This document shows positions 17,185 to 27,200 of a stretch of 64,000 nucleotides of DNA, piece after piece. This DNA is from Propionicimonas paludicola. GTDB taxonomy: Bacteria > Actinomycetota > Actinomycetes > Propionibacteriales > Propionibacteriaceae. The stretch is from the NCBI RefSeq assembly GCF_002563675.1, contig NZ_PDJC01000001.1, positions 3,198,477 through 3,262,476 of the forward strand, written 5' to 3'. The notes below the pieces were generated by a model. That model saw nothing but the letters and a program-made list of their open reading frames with translations, searched no databases and had not been told where the DNA came from. How positions within the stretch are numbered: the first letter of the stretch is position 1; the number at the start of each line of letters is the position of its first letter. Position numbers and translations under genes: made by a program.

Positions 17185-19242
17185 ATGCCTTTGGATGCAG
17201 CCAACCCCTTCGCCAGCCCGTCCGTCCTGCCGTTTGGTCTGCCCGACTTCACGGCCATCGCCGACACCGACTATCAGCCGGCGATCGAGGCCGGAATGGC
17301 CGAGCAGCTGGCTGAGCTGGACGCCATCGCCACCAACCCCGAGCCGGCCGATCTGGCCAATGTGATCGAGGCGTGGGAGCGCAGCGGCGAGCTGTTCACT
17401 CGGGCGGCCAACGCCTTCTACACAAAGCAGCCGGCCGACACCAACGACGTGCTGGACGCCGCCGAAGCCGCGATCGCCACCGCTTGGGCCGCCCACCACG
17501 ACGCCATCTACCTGAACCGTGCGCTGTACGACCGGGTGGCCGCGCTGGACGAGCGGGTCCGCGCCGGCGAAGTCACTCTGGACGAGCAGTCGGCCTACTG
17601 GCTGACCCGCAAGCTGGCCGATTTCGTCCGGGCCGGGGTGAACCTGCCCGACGAGCCCAGGGCCCAGTTGCAGCAGCTGAACGCCCGGATCGCCGAGCTT
17701 CAGTCGGCCTTCGGCCGGGAGAGTCTGGCCGGCATGAATGAGGCTGCCGTCCTGGTCACCGACCCCGCCGAGTTGGACGGGCTGAGCCCGGCCGAGGTGG
17801 CTGCCGCCGCCGAGCTGGCCGCCGGACGCGGCCTGGAGGGCTGGCTGATCGAGGTCGAGAACACCACCGGCCAGCGCTGCCTGGACGTGCTCACCAACCG
17901 TGGGCTGCGCGAGCGCGTCCATCGCGCTGCGATCGGACGCGGCCTGTCCGGGGCCCACGACACCCGAGCCATCGTGGCCGAACTGGCCCGGCTCCGCGCC
18001 CAAAGGGCCGCGCTGCTCGGCTTCGCCAGCCACGCCGACTACGCCGCCTCTGACGGCTGCGCCGGCTCGGCCGCCGCGGTCTGGGAGCTGTTCACCAAGC
18101 TGGCCCCGGCCGCGGTCGGCAATGCCAAGGCCGAAGCTGCCGAGCTGGCTGAGCTGTGGGCCGAGATCGCCCCTGGGGAGAGCTTCGAGGCCTGGGACTG
18201 GCAGTTCGTGAGCGAGCAGCTGCGGACCAAGCGGTTCGCCCTGGATTCGGGCCGGCTGCGTCCCTACCTGGAGCTCGAGCGGGTGCTGCACGAGGGTGTG
18301 TTCGCCGCAGCCAACGGGTTGTTCGGGATCACCTTCACCGAGCGGACGGACCTGCGCGGCTACAACGACGAGGTCCGAGTCTTCGAGGTGGACGAGGCTG
18401 ACGGCACCCCGATCGGGCTGTTCCTGGCCGACTTCTACACTCGCGGCGGTAAGCAGGGCGGGGCGTGGATGAACAACGTCCGCGACCAGAATCATCTGCT
18501 GCGCCAGCTGCCGATCGTCACCAACAACTCCAACCTGGTCAAGCCGCCGGCCGGCGAGCCGACACTGATGACCTGGGACGACGTGATCACGCTGTTCCAC
18601 GAGTTCGGCCACGCCCTGCACGGGCTGCTCTCCGACACCCAGTACCGCTCGCAGTCGGGCACCGAAACCCCGCGTGACTTCGTCGAGTACCCGTCCCAGG
18701 TGAACGAGATGTGGGCGCTGGAGCCGTCCCTGCTGCGGGCCTACGCCGTGCATTACGCGACCGGGGAGCCGCTGCCGGCGGCCTGGGTGGAGACGCTGAT
18801 CGGGTCGAATCGCTACGGGCAGGGCTACAAGACCACCGAGTACCTGGGCGCCGCGCTGCTGGATCAGGTCTGGCATTCCACGCCGCTGGCCGAGCTCCCG
18901 TCCGGGCCGGACGAGGTGGAGGCCTTCGAGCAGGCTGCGCTGGCCAAGGTCGGGCTGGACTACCCGCTGGTGCCGCCGCGCTACCGCTCGACGTACTTCC
19001 GGCACAGCTTCGAGGGGGGCTACGACGCCGGTTACTACGCCTACCTGTGGAGCGAGGTGATGGACGCGGACACGGTCGCGTTCATCACCGCCAATGGCGG
19101 TCTGACCAGGGAGAACGGCGAGCGCTACCGCCGTCGGCTGCTGGCTCGCGGCGGCTCGATCGACTCGATGCAGGCCTTCCGGGACTACCGGGGCACCGAC
19201 CCGGATCTCGCACACCTGTTGGAACGCCGCGGCCTGGCCTGA
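17185..19242 (+). CDS. M3-family metallopeptidase (peptidyl-dipeptidase Dcp type)
   Basis: 685-residue zinc peptidase of the thimet oligopeptidase/Dcp family, which cleaves short peptides in the cytosol. The zinc motif HEFGH is at residues 472-476 (LFHEFGHALHGLLS). The downstream EYPSQVNEMWA and the C-terminal SFEGGYDAGYYAYLWSEVMDAD segment that lines the substrate site are also family hallmarks. The ATG at 17185 is chosen because Dcp-like homology (MPLDAANPFA) starts here; AATGAT lies 6 nt upstream, suggesting a leaderless message. Confidence 0.93.
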   Translation: MPLDAANPFASPSVLPFGLPDFTAIADTDYQPAIEAGMAEQLAELDAIATNPEPADLANVIEAWERSGELFTRAANAFYTKQPADTNDVLDAAEAAIATAWAAHHDAIYLNRALYDRVAALDERVRAGEVTLDEQSAYWLTRKLADFVRAGVNLPDEPRAQLQQLNARIAELQSAFGRESLAGMNEAAVLVTDPAELDGLSPAEVAAAAELAAGRGLEGWLIEVENTTGQRCLDVLTNRGLRERVHRAAIGRGLSGAHDTRAIVAELARLRAQRAALLGFASHADYAASDGCAGSAAAVWELFTKLAPAAVGNAKAEAAELAELWAEIAPGESFEAWDWQFVSEQLRTKRFALDSGRLRPYLELERVLHEGVFAAANGLFGITFTERTDLRGYNDEVRVFEVDEADGTPIGLFLADFYTRGGKQGGAWMNNVRDQNHLLRQLPIVTNNSNLVKPPAGEPTLMTWDDVITLFHEFGHALHGLLSDTQYRSQSGTETPRDFVEYPSQVNEMWALEPSLLRAYAVHYATGEPLPAAWVETLIGSNRYGQGYKTTEYLGAALLDQVWHSTPLAELPSGPDEVEAFEQAALAKVGLDYPLVPPRYRSTYFRHSFEGGYDAGYYAYLWSEVMDADTVAFITANGGLTRENGERYRRRLLARGGSIDSMQAFRDYRGTDPDLAHLLERRGLA

Positions 19243-19248
19243 GCCAGG
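19233..19248 (+). terminator. Small stem-loop spanning the M3 peptidase stop codon
   Basis: CCTGGC-CTGA-GCCAGG encloses the TGA stop of the peptidase gene. The stem is only 6 bp and lacks a U tract, so it may be a weak terminator or chance. The 240-bp gap beyond it also holds two copies of CGGGTTTGAG (19401-19410 and 19452-19461) and no gene. Confidence 0.3.
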
Positions 19249-19483
19249 AACGTCCGACCTTCTTTCGGCTTGCTGGTGGGTCGGGATGCCTCGAACCCGA
19301 GAAGGGTCCCGATCTGGAGCCGTCGGACGAGCCGGCTGAAGTGAAACCCGATTTCGGTACCGATTTCAGGCTCGGAGGAGCTCGGATGGGGCGCCAAAGT
19401 CGGGTTTGAGTTGCTGGCTGCCGCGTGAGCGGTTCGGATCGGGACCAAACTCGGGTTTGAGCGCCCATGGTGCGGCGGCGGGC

Positions 19484-21391
19484 TCAGTCGACGAACTGCG
19501 CCGTCAGCAGGCCGTAGAGGGCATTGCCAAGTCGGAGCTCCTCCGCCCGCAGCAGGTCGGACGGGGTGAGCACCGACTCGATCACGCCCAGCTCGAGGTC
19601 GGCCAGCGACGCGGCGCGAGTCAGGCTGGGCAGCACTCCGCAGCACAGCGGCGGGGTGTGCCAGGCCCCGTCCAGCCGGACGAGCAGGCAGCTGCGGGCA
19701 CCCTCGGTGAGCTCGCCGCGCTCGTTGGTGAACACCGCGTCGAACAGGCCTCGGCTGCGGGCATCGGCCAGAGCGCGGTCGTAGGCCGAGCGCAGGGTGG
19801 TCTTGTGTCGCAGAGTCGGGTCGGCGCTGTGCCGCGGTTGCGGGTGCAGGGCGAACCGGGCAACCGGCACTGTCTCCAAGTGGCGCAGCGCGAGCGAGTA
19901 CTGGCCGTCCTCGCCCAGTCCGAGCCGCAGTCCGAGGGTGTCCTCGTCGGGTGCGGCGACCGCGGACGCCTGCGCGAGCCCGGCCATCAACGCCTCGTCG
20001 AACTCCGACGGACGCCAGGGCAGCCCCAGTTCGGCCGCGCTGGACGCCATTCGCTCCCGATGTGCGTCGGCGGCTGGAGCCAGCCAGCCGAGATCGGTCC
20101 GAACCAGCCGGATGGTCTCGATCAGCTCGAACCGGCGTCCGATCCGGTCCAGGAACTGGCCCTTGAGAAGGCATTCGGCCCACTCGTCCGCGGCAACCGA
20201 TGGGTAGGTGATGCCAGCGCCGAGCCCGAGTCGCAGCGGCCAGCTGACCAGTCCGGCGGGCGTGATGTCCGGCTCAGCGGGGGCCTCGAGAGTGCGGATC
20301 GGGACGCTCATGGTGACCGCGAGCCCGTCCGGCCCGGCCGAGAGGTAACCGATGGCGCCGCAGTACGCGCCGCGCGGCCCGGCCTCCAGCTCGCCCAGGA
20401 TCCGGATCGTCTCCCGCTTCGGAGCGCCGGTCACCGAACCGCACGGGAACAGGGCGTCGAGGAGCTCCCACAGGCTCGGTAGCACGTCCAGGTCGGCGGT
20501 GATGGTCGTGGTCATCTGGAGCACCGACCCGTGCTGCGCAACCGCGAACGGTTCGCTGACCGCCACCTGTCGAGTCTGCGGCAGCCGGGCCAGGTCGTTG
20601 CGCAGCAGGTCGACGATCATCAGGTTCTCGGCGCGGTTCTTCGGGTCGGCGGCCAGCGCCTCGGCGTTGGCCGCGGTCTCCTCGGGCGTGGCTCCGATCG
20701 GGGCTGTTCCCTTCATCGGACGGGTGGTCAGCCGACGTCCGTCCAGGCTGAAGAACAGCTCCGGCGACAGCGAGAGCAACGACGTTTCCGGAGACAGCAG
20801 CAGCGCGCCGTAGCCGATCTCGGCCTCGGCGGCCAGCTGAGCGAAGCCGGACGCCAGCAGTCGATCCCCGCCCGAAGTGTCGCCCGACGGCTCGGCCCAG
20901 CCGCGGAGGCGGCTGTCAGTCCCGAAGGTGAGGTTGGCCTGGTAGGTCCGTCCCGCGGCGATCTGCTCGCGGACCCGTTCCACGGCGGCACCGTAGGCCT
21001 CGGCCGTGATCGACGGCTGCACTGGTGCGAACTGCGCCTCGGCATCGCCGGCCAGCGCGGCCAGCCACGCCAACGCCTGGTCGGCGGTGAGCAGATCGCA
21101 GCCGGCGAACTCGACGGCCTGCAGCAGTGGCGTCCGGCCGGGGTCGGCGAGCGGAGTCAGGCCGTCCGCGACCGAGAACACTCGGTAGGCCTCGTAGGCC
21201 AGGCTCAGCACGATCTCGGCGCCGTCCCGGGTGGCGGCGTCCAGCTCGTCGACGGTGCGACGGACGTCGGCAGCCGAGGCATCGGCCGGGCAGCCCCAGG
21301 ATCGCACTGGGCCTCGATAGCGTCGGCAGCGCGCCTGGCTAGGGTCGGCGTCGAACAGGAGGGCGCCGAGCTGGCCGAGCGATCTGGTCAT
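19484..21391 (-). CDS. pabBC: Aminodeoxychorismate synthase component I fused to 4-amino-4-deoxychorismate lyase (PabB-PabC)
   Basis: A bifunctional 635-residue protein for p-aminobenzoate (folate) synthesis. Residues about 90-400 are the chorismate-binding TrpE/PabB domain (MKGTAPIGATPEE, NLMIVDLLRNDL, LFPCGSVTGAPK, GAYCGAIGYLS). Residues about 410-635 are a class IV PLP aminotransferase-fold lyase (RHKTTLRSAYDRA with the PLP lysine, TNERGELTEGARSCLLV). PabB-PabC fusions occur in several bacteria. The ATG at 21391 is 7 nt after TAGCGT, so it is preferred to an upstream GTG; the mRNA is probably leaderless. A PabA partner is not in the window. Confidence 0.92.
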   Translation of the reverse strand: MTRSLGQLGALLFDADPSQARCRRYRGPVRSWGCPADASAADVRRTVDELDAATRDGAEIVLSLAYEAYRVFSVADGLTPLADPGRTPLLQAVEFAGCDLLTADQALAWLAALAGDAEAQFAPVQPSITAEAYGAAVERVREQIAAGRTYQANLTFGTDSRLRGWAEPSGDTSGGDRLLASGFAQLAAEAEIGYGALLLSPETSLLSLSPELFFSLDGRRLTTRPMKGTAPIGATPEETAANAEALAADPKNRAENLMIVDLLRNDLARLPQTRQVAVSEPFAVAQHGSVLQMTTTITADLDVLPSLWELLDALFPCGSVTGAPKRETIRILGELEAGPRGAYCGAIGYLSAGPDGLAVTMSVPIRTLEAPAEPDITPAGLVSWPLRLGLGAGITYPSVAADEWAECLLKGQFLDRIGRRFELIETIRLVRTDLGWLAPAADAHRERMASSAAELGLPWRPSEFDEALMAGLAQASAVAAPDEDTLGLRLGLGEDGQYSLALRHLETVPVARFALHPQPRHSADPTLRHKTTLRSAYDRALADARSRGLFDAVFTNERGELTEGARSCLLVRLDGAWHTPPLCCGVLPSLTRAASLADLELGVIESVLTPSDLLRAEELRLGNALYGLLTAQFVD

Positions 21392-21476
21392 CGTGGCCAC
21401 GCTAGCGGCCGGGACCCGCCTCGTCCCCGGGATCAGGGTGGCAGTTGCGCGACCTTGTCAGCGGGCGGACGGTGAT

Positions 21477-21488
21477 GGAACCGTCCCC
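21477..21488. repeat. GGAACCGTCCCC repeat element at the rarD stop
   Basis: One copy of the dispersed 12-mer; its last base is the last base of the rarD stop codon (CTA at 21488-21490 on the plus strand). It lies between rarD and pabBC. Confidence 0.8.
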
Positions 21489-22420
21489 TAGTCCATGACC
21501 TCGGGTTCGATCACCAGGTCCGGGCCGCGGGCGGCCCGCAGGCTGTCGATGGTGAGGACGACCAGCGCCACCCACACCAGGCTGAAGCCGATCCAGCGGG
21601 GCAGCGGCATCTGCTCATGGTTGAACAGGACGCCGATGCTGAACTGGATCACCGGCGCCAGGTACTGCAGCAGCCCGATCACTGACAGCGGGATCCGTTG
21701 CGCGGCACCGGCGAACAGCAGCAGCGGGATCGCCGTGACCGCGCCGGCCAGGGCCAGTCCGACGGTGAGCCCGGGGCCTTCGCTGAAGAAGTGGCTGCGT
21801 CCGGTGACCTGCAGCCACACCAGGAAGCCCAGCGCGAACGGAGTGAGCAGCGCCGTCTCGATGGTCAGCCCGACCAGCGGGCTCACGTGGGCGCCCAGCT
21901 GCTTCTTAGCCAGGCCGTAGAAGCCGAAGCTGAAGGCCAGCGAGAGGGCCACCCACGGCACCTGACCGAAGCCGATGGTGATCACGATCACGGCCAGCGC
22001 ACCCACGCTCAGCGCCACCACCTGTGCGCGCCGGAGCCGTTCGCCGAGCACCAGGACGGCCAGGCTGACCGTCACCAGCGGGTTGATGAAGTAGCCAAGG
22101 GCGGCGTCGACGATGTGGTTGTTCAGCACGCCCCACACGTAGATCGACCAGTTGGCGGTGACCAGCAGACCGGCCCCGGTCAGTCCCCAGAACAGCTTGG
22201 GGGTGCGTAGCGCCTCGACGAAGCCCCCGAGCTGGCGGGTGACCAGCAGGCCGAGCAGGCAGAACACGAACGTCCAGGTGACCCGATGGCCGATGATCTC
22301 GAACGGATCGGCCGCCGACAGCATTTTGAAGTAGAACGGGAACGCGCCCCACAGTAGGTAGGCGGTGAACGCCAGGATCAGGCCGGTGGAGTCGAGCTTC
22401 TGCTGCGGACGTTCTGGCAC
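21488..22420 (-). CDS. rarD: EamA-family transporter RarD
   Basis: 310 residues with ten hydrophobic helices in two EamA repeats. The RarD-specific core is visible: LLWGAFPFYFKML at residues 22-34, TANWSIYVWGVLNNHIVDAALGYFINPLV, and RIPLSVIGLLQYLAPVIQFSIGV. Relatives move drugs or metabolites of the DMT superfamily; the substrate is unknown. The GTG start lies 6 nt after TAGGGT, a leaderless arrangement. Confidence 0.92.
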   Translation of the reverse strand: MPERPQQKLDSTGLILAFTAYLLWGAFPFYFKMLSAADPFEIIGHRVTWTFVFCLLGLLVTRQLGGFVEALRTPKLFWGLTGAGLLVTANWSIYVWGVLNNHIVDAALGYFINPLVTVSLAVLVLGERLRRAQVVALSVGALAVIVITIGFGQVPWVALSLAFSFGFYGLAKKQLGAHVSPLVGLTIETALLTPFALGFLVWLQVTGRSHFFSEGPGLTVGLALAGAVTAIPLLLFAGAAQRIPLSVIGLLQYLAPVIQFSIGVLFNHEQMPLPRWIGFSLVWVALVVLTIDSLRAARGPDLVIEPEVMD

Positions 22421-22429
22421 CAGAACACC

Positions 22430-22936
22430 CTATGCGAGCCGCGCTGCCCTTCCCGCACCCTGCCCGAGGACCGACCCTGGCTTGGTGGAGTCGCGCACGA
22501 CCCGACGCAGCATGGTCTCGGCCACCACGGGATGCAGCACGCGCACCGGCAGGAAGTACAGCCGGCCCAGCCAGCCGTGCAGCTTCACCACGGTGACAAT
22601 GCACAACACGTCGTCGCTGATGGTGGTTCCGATCCGGAAGTCGAGGTGCTTGTCCCGATTCTCGATCAGCGCCTCGCCGTCGATGACCTCGCTGACGAGG
22701 GTGCCCTGCCCGGTCTCCCTGCGGATCCCGAACAGCGGCACGATCGCGTTGCGGATCACCATCAGGGCCCGCAGCGCCATCGGCCAGGACTCATGGGAGA
22801 AGATCCGCTCCGCCCATACGGCCGGGTCTCGGTTGGTATCTGTCGGGAGCTCGATCAGCTGAGCGTCGGCGTAGTCAAAGCCAGGCGTCCGGGCGAGGGC
22901 CTGGGCACCGGCGGGGATGCAGGTAGCGCGGGTCAC
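22430..22936 (-). CDS. DUF2867-domain protein
   Basis: 168 residues matching the DUF2867 family (WPMALRALMVIRNAIVPLFGIR; DKHLDFRIGTTI; VLCIVTVVKLHGWLGRLYFLPVRVLHPVVAETMLRR). Function unknown; homologues often sit near oxidoreductases or TetR genes. GAGGAGG lies just before a GTG at 22936, which is therefore chosen over an in-frame ATG 33 nt upstream. It is divergent from a TetR gene, and the operator-like dyad at 22951-22976 lies directly upstream, so TetR control is likely. Confidence 0.85.
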   Translation of the reverse strand: MTRATCIPAGAQALARTPGFDYADAQLIELPTDTNRDPAVWAERIFSHESWPMALRALMVIRNAIVPLFGIRRETGQGTLVSEVIDGEALIENRDKHLDFRIGTTISDDVLCIVTVVKLHGWLGRLYFLPVRVLHPVVAETMLRRVVRDSTKPGSVLGQGAGRAARLA

Positions 22937-22950
22937 TGGTTCCTCCTCAT

Positions 22951-22976
22951 AGTTTTTGGGGTATGCCACAAATACT
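22951..22976. promoter_or_regulatory. Putative TetR operator with a repeated half
   Basis: AGTTTTTGGGG-TATG-CCACAAATACT forms an imperfect dyad (9 of 11 arm positions pair). The right half, TGCCACAAATACT, is repeated exactly at 22993-23005, 29 bp away. Both lie in the 83-bp gap between the divergent DUF2867 and TetR genes, the usual site for TetR autorepression. Confidence 0.65.
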
Positions 22977-23019
22977 AATGATTCTTGAGCCCTGCCACAA
23001 ATACTCCTAGGATCGCCGC

Positions 23020-23607
23020 ATGGGCCGGCCGCCGCGATTCGACAACGACGACATCCTCAACGCCGCGCTGGCGGTTGTCGCCGAACGCTGGCGATATGCC
23101 ACGGTCGAGGAGGTCGCCGCGCGCCTGGGGACCCGAGTGGGCAGCATCTACTACAGGTTCCCGACTCGGGAGTCCCTGTTCGTCGCGCTCTGGGTTCGCA
23201 GCATCCGACGCTTCCAGGTCGCGTTCATGGACGCACTGGAGAACCCGGATGCCGAGCAGGCGCTACTGGCCGCTGCCTGTCGGGTGCCTGACTACTGCCG
23301 GGCGAACCCCGAGGAGGCGATCGCGCTCACCTTGTATCGGTATCACGCCTTGGTGGCGGATTGCCCGCAGGACCAGCGCGAGGATGTTGTGAGTCTCAAC
23401 GACTCCGCCGAGATGGCCCTTATGGCGACGGGCAGGCGTTTCGGTGCTGCCGATGCCGACCTGGTTAAGGTGCGAACGGCCGTGCAACAGCTTCCGTACG
23501 CGATGATTCGCCCCTACCTCGGCGCGAGTGAGCCCATTCCGGACTGGATCACGCCGGCGACCCGCGCTGCCAGCGCGGCGGTGCTGGCCCTGATACCGCG
23601 CGGCTGA
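23020..23607 (+). CDS. TetR-family transcriptional regulator
   Basis: 195 residues. The N-terminal helix-turn-helix is clear at residues 6-52 (FDNDDILNAALAVVAERW....VEEVAARLGTRVGSIYYRFPTRESLFVALW); the rest is a helical ligand-binding domain. ATG at 23020 lies 6 nt after TAGGAT (23008-23013) with no Shine-Dalgarno, so the mRNA is leaderless. It probably represses itself and the divergent DUF2867 gene through the dyad and repeat between them. Confidence 0.92.
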   Translation: MGRPPRFDNDDILNAALAVVAERWRYATVEEVAARLGTRVGSIYYRFPTRESLFVALWVRSIRRFQVAFMDALENPDAEQALLAAACRVPDYCRANPEEAIALTLYRYHALVADCPQDQREDVVSLNDSAEMALMATGRRFGAADADLVKVRTAVQQLPYAMIRPYLGASEPIPDWITPATRAASAAVLALIPRG

Positions 23608-23620
23608 AGCCGGGCCGGGC

Positions 23621-24265
23621 TCAGCGGAGCCCGAGGAAGTCGACCAGCAGCTGGTTGTACTGGTCGGCGGCCTCCAGGCTGGGCATGGCGCCGGCCCCGT
23701 CCAACTCCACGTAGAGGCCCTGCGGCAGTGCGTCGGCCAACTGCTTGCCGGCCGCCCGGGACGGGTCGGACGCCCCGGCGAACACCAACGCCGGCACCTC
23801 CACGGTGCCGATCTTGGCGCCGAAGTCGGCCCCGGCAATCACGTCCAGGGCGCGCAGCAGGTCGGCCTTGGTGGCTCCGCTGTCGGCCAGTGCCTGGTTG
23901 GGCAGCATCCGGATCAGCGTCTTCTGCATGCCCAGGGCCAGCCGGCCCGGGGTCAGCATGGCCCCGGAGAGCACCAGCCCGGCCACCATGCTCGGCTCGG
24001 TGGTGGCCACTTGCAGCGCGGTCATGGCGCCGAGTTGGTGGCCGACCAGCCAGGCCTTCTCGATGCCGTAGCGGTCGAGCTGGCTGATCACGTCCGCGGC
24101 GGTCGAGACCAGTGAGATGTCACCTGGCTTACCGGGACGGAGCCCTGCCAGCCACGGCGCGATCACTCGGACGTCCGCACCGATGGCCTCGACCTGCGGC
24201 TGCCACATCTGTGGCGTCTGGCCGGCCGAGTGCAGCAGCACCACCGGCAACCGGCGGCCGGTCAT
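23621..24265 (-). CDS. Alpha/beta-hydrolase-fold protein lacking catalytic Ser and His
   Basis: 214 residues with an intact alpha/beta-hydrolase layout: N-terminal VVLLHSAGQTPQMW oxyanion strand, nucleophile elbow, C-terminal acid and His loops. The elbow reads GHQLG, so glutamine (Q77) replaces the serine of GxSxG. The usual GAGHMP histidine is alanine (A193 in GAGAMPSLE). D167 remains (ASDP). It should therefore not be a standard serine hydrolase; a binding or scaffold role is possible. Its ATG overlaps the ileS stop (TGATG at 24263-24267), so it is translationally coupled to the tRNA synthetase. Confidence 0.85.
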   Translation of the reverse strand: MTGRRLPVVLLHSAGQTPQMWQPQVEAIGADVRVIAPWLAGLRPGKPGDISLVSTAADVISQLDRYGIEKAWLVGHQLGAMTALQVATTEPSMVAGLVLSGAMLTPGRLALGMQKTLIRMLPNQALADSGATKADLLRALDVIAGADFGAKIGTVEVPALVFAGASDPSRAAGKQLADALPQGLYVELDGAGAMPSLEAADQYNQLLVDFLGLR

Positions 24266-27200
24266 CACAGCTTGCTGACCGTGAAGGTGAAGCCGAGCTC
24301 CTCGTCAGCGAACCAACCCTCGCCGGCCGGGGCCTCGGCCACGTCGGTGGCCAGCACCTCGTCGGCGATCAGCCCGGCGTGGGCGCGGATGGCGTCCGCG
24401 GTCTCACCGGTGGCCGACCAGCGCAGCGCGATCCGGTCCGACACCTCGAAGCCCGACGACTTGCGAGCCTCCTGGATGGCGCGGACGAACTCGCGGGCCA
24501 GGCCGGCCCGGATCAGCTCGGGGGTCAGCTCGAGATCCAGGGCCACCGTCTCGCCCTGCTCGTTGACCACCGACCAGCCCTCGCGCGGACGCTCGGAGAT
24601 CAGCACCTCCTCGGCGCTCACCTCGGTCGTTCCCAGCTCGGGCACCTCCACGGTGGCCGTACCCGAGGCGGCCAGGGACGCAGCCAGGGCGGAGGCATCG
24701 GCCGCGGCGATGGCATTGGCCACCAGCGGGGTCTGCTTGCCGAATCGCTTGCCCAGCGCCCGGAAGTTGCCCTTGGCCGAATGGTCGACCAGGTCACCGG
24801 CCGAAGCGAAGGACTCCACCGACTCCACGTTCAGCTCGGCCTCGATCTCGGCGATCAGCTCGGCGTCCAGCAGTCCGAACGCGGCGGACGGCACCAGCGC
24901 CCGGCGCAGCGGCTGACGGGTCTTCACCTTCGCCTCCGAGCGGGCCGAGCGGCCCAACTCGACGATCCGCCGGGTCAGCTGCATGGCCTCGTCCAGCCGG
25001 TCATCGATGGCGGCAACGTCGGCCAGCGGCCAGGTGGCCAGGTGCACCGACGCCGGAGCGGAGGCGTCCGTGGCGACCACGAGGTCCTGCCAGACCCGCT
25101 CGGTGAGGAACGGGGCCAGCGGGGCCATCAGCCGGGTGACCACGTTGATGGTCTCGTGCAGGGTGCGCAGAGCGCCGTCGCTGCCCTCCCAGAAGCGGCG
25201 CCGCGAGCGGCGCACGTACCAGTTGGACAGGTTGTCGACGAACTCGGCCAGCAGCGCACCGGCCCGCTGGGTGTCGAAGTCCTCCAGGGCCGCGGTCACG
25301 TCGCGGACCAGCACATTGCGGGCGCTGGTCAGCCAGCGATCCAGCACATGCGCCTTCTCGGTGGACGGCGCATCGACCGGCGACCACGAGTTCGCCCGGG
25401 CGTACAGGCTCTGGAACGCGACCGTGTTCAGGTAGGTCATCAGCACCTTGCGGACGGTCTCCTGGATGGTCTGGTGACCGACCCGGCGGGCCATCCACGG
25501 CGAGCCGCCGGCGGCCATGAACCAGCGGACGGCGTCCGCCCCGTGCTTATCCATCAGCGGGATGGGCTCCAGGATGTTGCCCAGGTGCTTGCTCATCTTG
25601 CGGCCGTCCTCGGCCAGGATGTGGCCCAGGCAGAGCACGTTCTTGTAGCTGGACTCGTCGAAGACCAGGGTGCCGATGGCCATCAGCGAGTAGAACCAGC
25701 CACGGGTCTGGTCGATGGCCTCACAGATGAAGTCGGCCGGGTAGGCGGCCGCGAAGGCCTCCTTCGAGCCGTCCACCCACGGGTAGCCGAGCTGGCCGAA
25801 CGGCATGGCGCCGGAGTCGAACCAGGCGTCGATCACCTCGGGCACCCGGTGTGCGGTCTTGCCGCACTGCGGGCAGGAGAAGCTCACCTCGTCCACGAAC
25901 GGACGGTGCGGATCCAGCTCGGACAAGTCGACGCCGGTCAGCTCGGACAGCTCGGCCCGAGAACCCACGCAGGTCTGGTGCTTGGCCTCACACCGCCAGA
26001 TCGGCAGCGGGGTGCCCCAGTAGCGCGAGCGGGACAGCGCCCAGTCGATGTTGTTGTTCAGCCAGTCGCCGTAGCGTCCCCACTTGATGTGCTCGGGGTA
26101 CCAGTTGGTCTTGCCGTTCTCGCGCAGCAGGGCGTCCTTGATGGCCGTGGTCCGGATGTACCACGACGGCTGGGCGTAGTAGAGCAGCGGGGTGTGGCAG
26201 CGCCAGCAGTGCGGGTAGGAGTGCATGTGGTGCTCGACGGCGAACATCAGGCCGCGCCTGGTGAGGTCGTCGATGACAACGGCGTCCGCGTCCTTGAAGA
26301 ACAGGCCGCCGACCAGGTCGAGGTCCTCATCGAAGGTGCCGTCGGGGCGCACCGGGTTGACCAGCGGTAGCCCGTAGGCGCGGCAGGCCTCCATGTCGAC
26401 CTCGCCGAAAGCCGGAGCCTCGTGGACCAGGCCGGTGCCGTCCTCGGTGGTCACGTAGTCGGCCAGCAGGACGTAGTGGGTGCCGCCGACCACGTCGGGG
26501 AACTCGACCAGATCCAGCGGACGGCTGTACTTCCAGTACTCCAGTTCCTTGCCCTGGAACCTCTGGCCCAGGCACCAGCCATCGCCGAGCACCTTCTCGG
26601 CCAGCGCCTCGGCGACCACCAGCGACTCACCGTCCGGCTCGTCCTTGGTGGCCACGACGTAGGTGACGTCCGGGTGCACGGCCGCGGCGGTGTTCGAGAC
26701 CAGGGTCCACGGCGTGGTCGTCCACACCAGCAGAGACGCCTTGCCGGCCAGCGGGCCGGAGATCAGCGGGAACCGGACGTACACGCTGGGGTCGGTGACG
26801 TCCTCGTAGCCCTGGGCCAGCTCGTGGTCGGACAGCGTGGTGCCGCAGCGCGGGCAGTACGGCGCGACCCGGTAGTCCTCGACCAGCAGCCCCTTGTCGT
26901 GGATCTGCTTCAGCGCCCACCAGACCGACTCGACGAAGCTGGGGTTCATCGTCCAGTAGGCCTCGTCGAGGTTCACCCAGTAGCCCATTCGCGTGGTGAG
27001 TTCGGTGAACGCGTCCACGTGGCGGCTGACCGAGGCCCGGCACTTGGCGTTGAACGCCTCCACGCCGTAGGCCTCGATGTCGGGCTTGCCGTTGAAGCCC
27101 AGTTCCTTCTCCACAGCCAGCTCGACGGGCAGGCCGTGGCAGTCCCAGCCGGCCCGGCGCTCGACGTGGAAGCCCTGCATGGTCTTGAACCGCGGGAACA

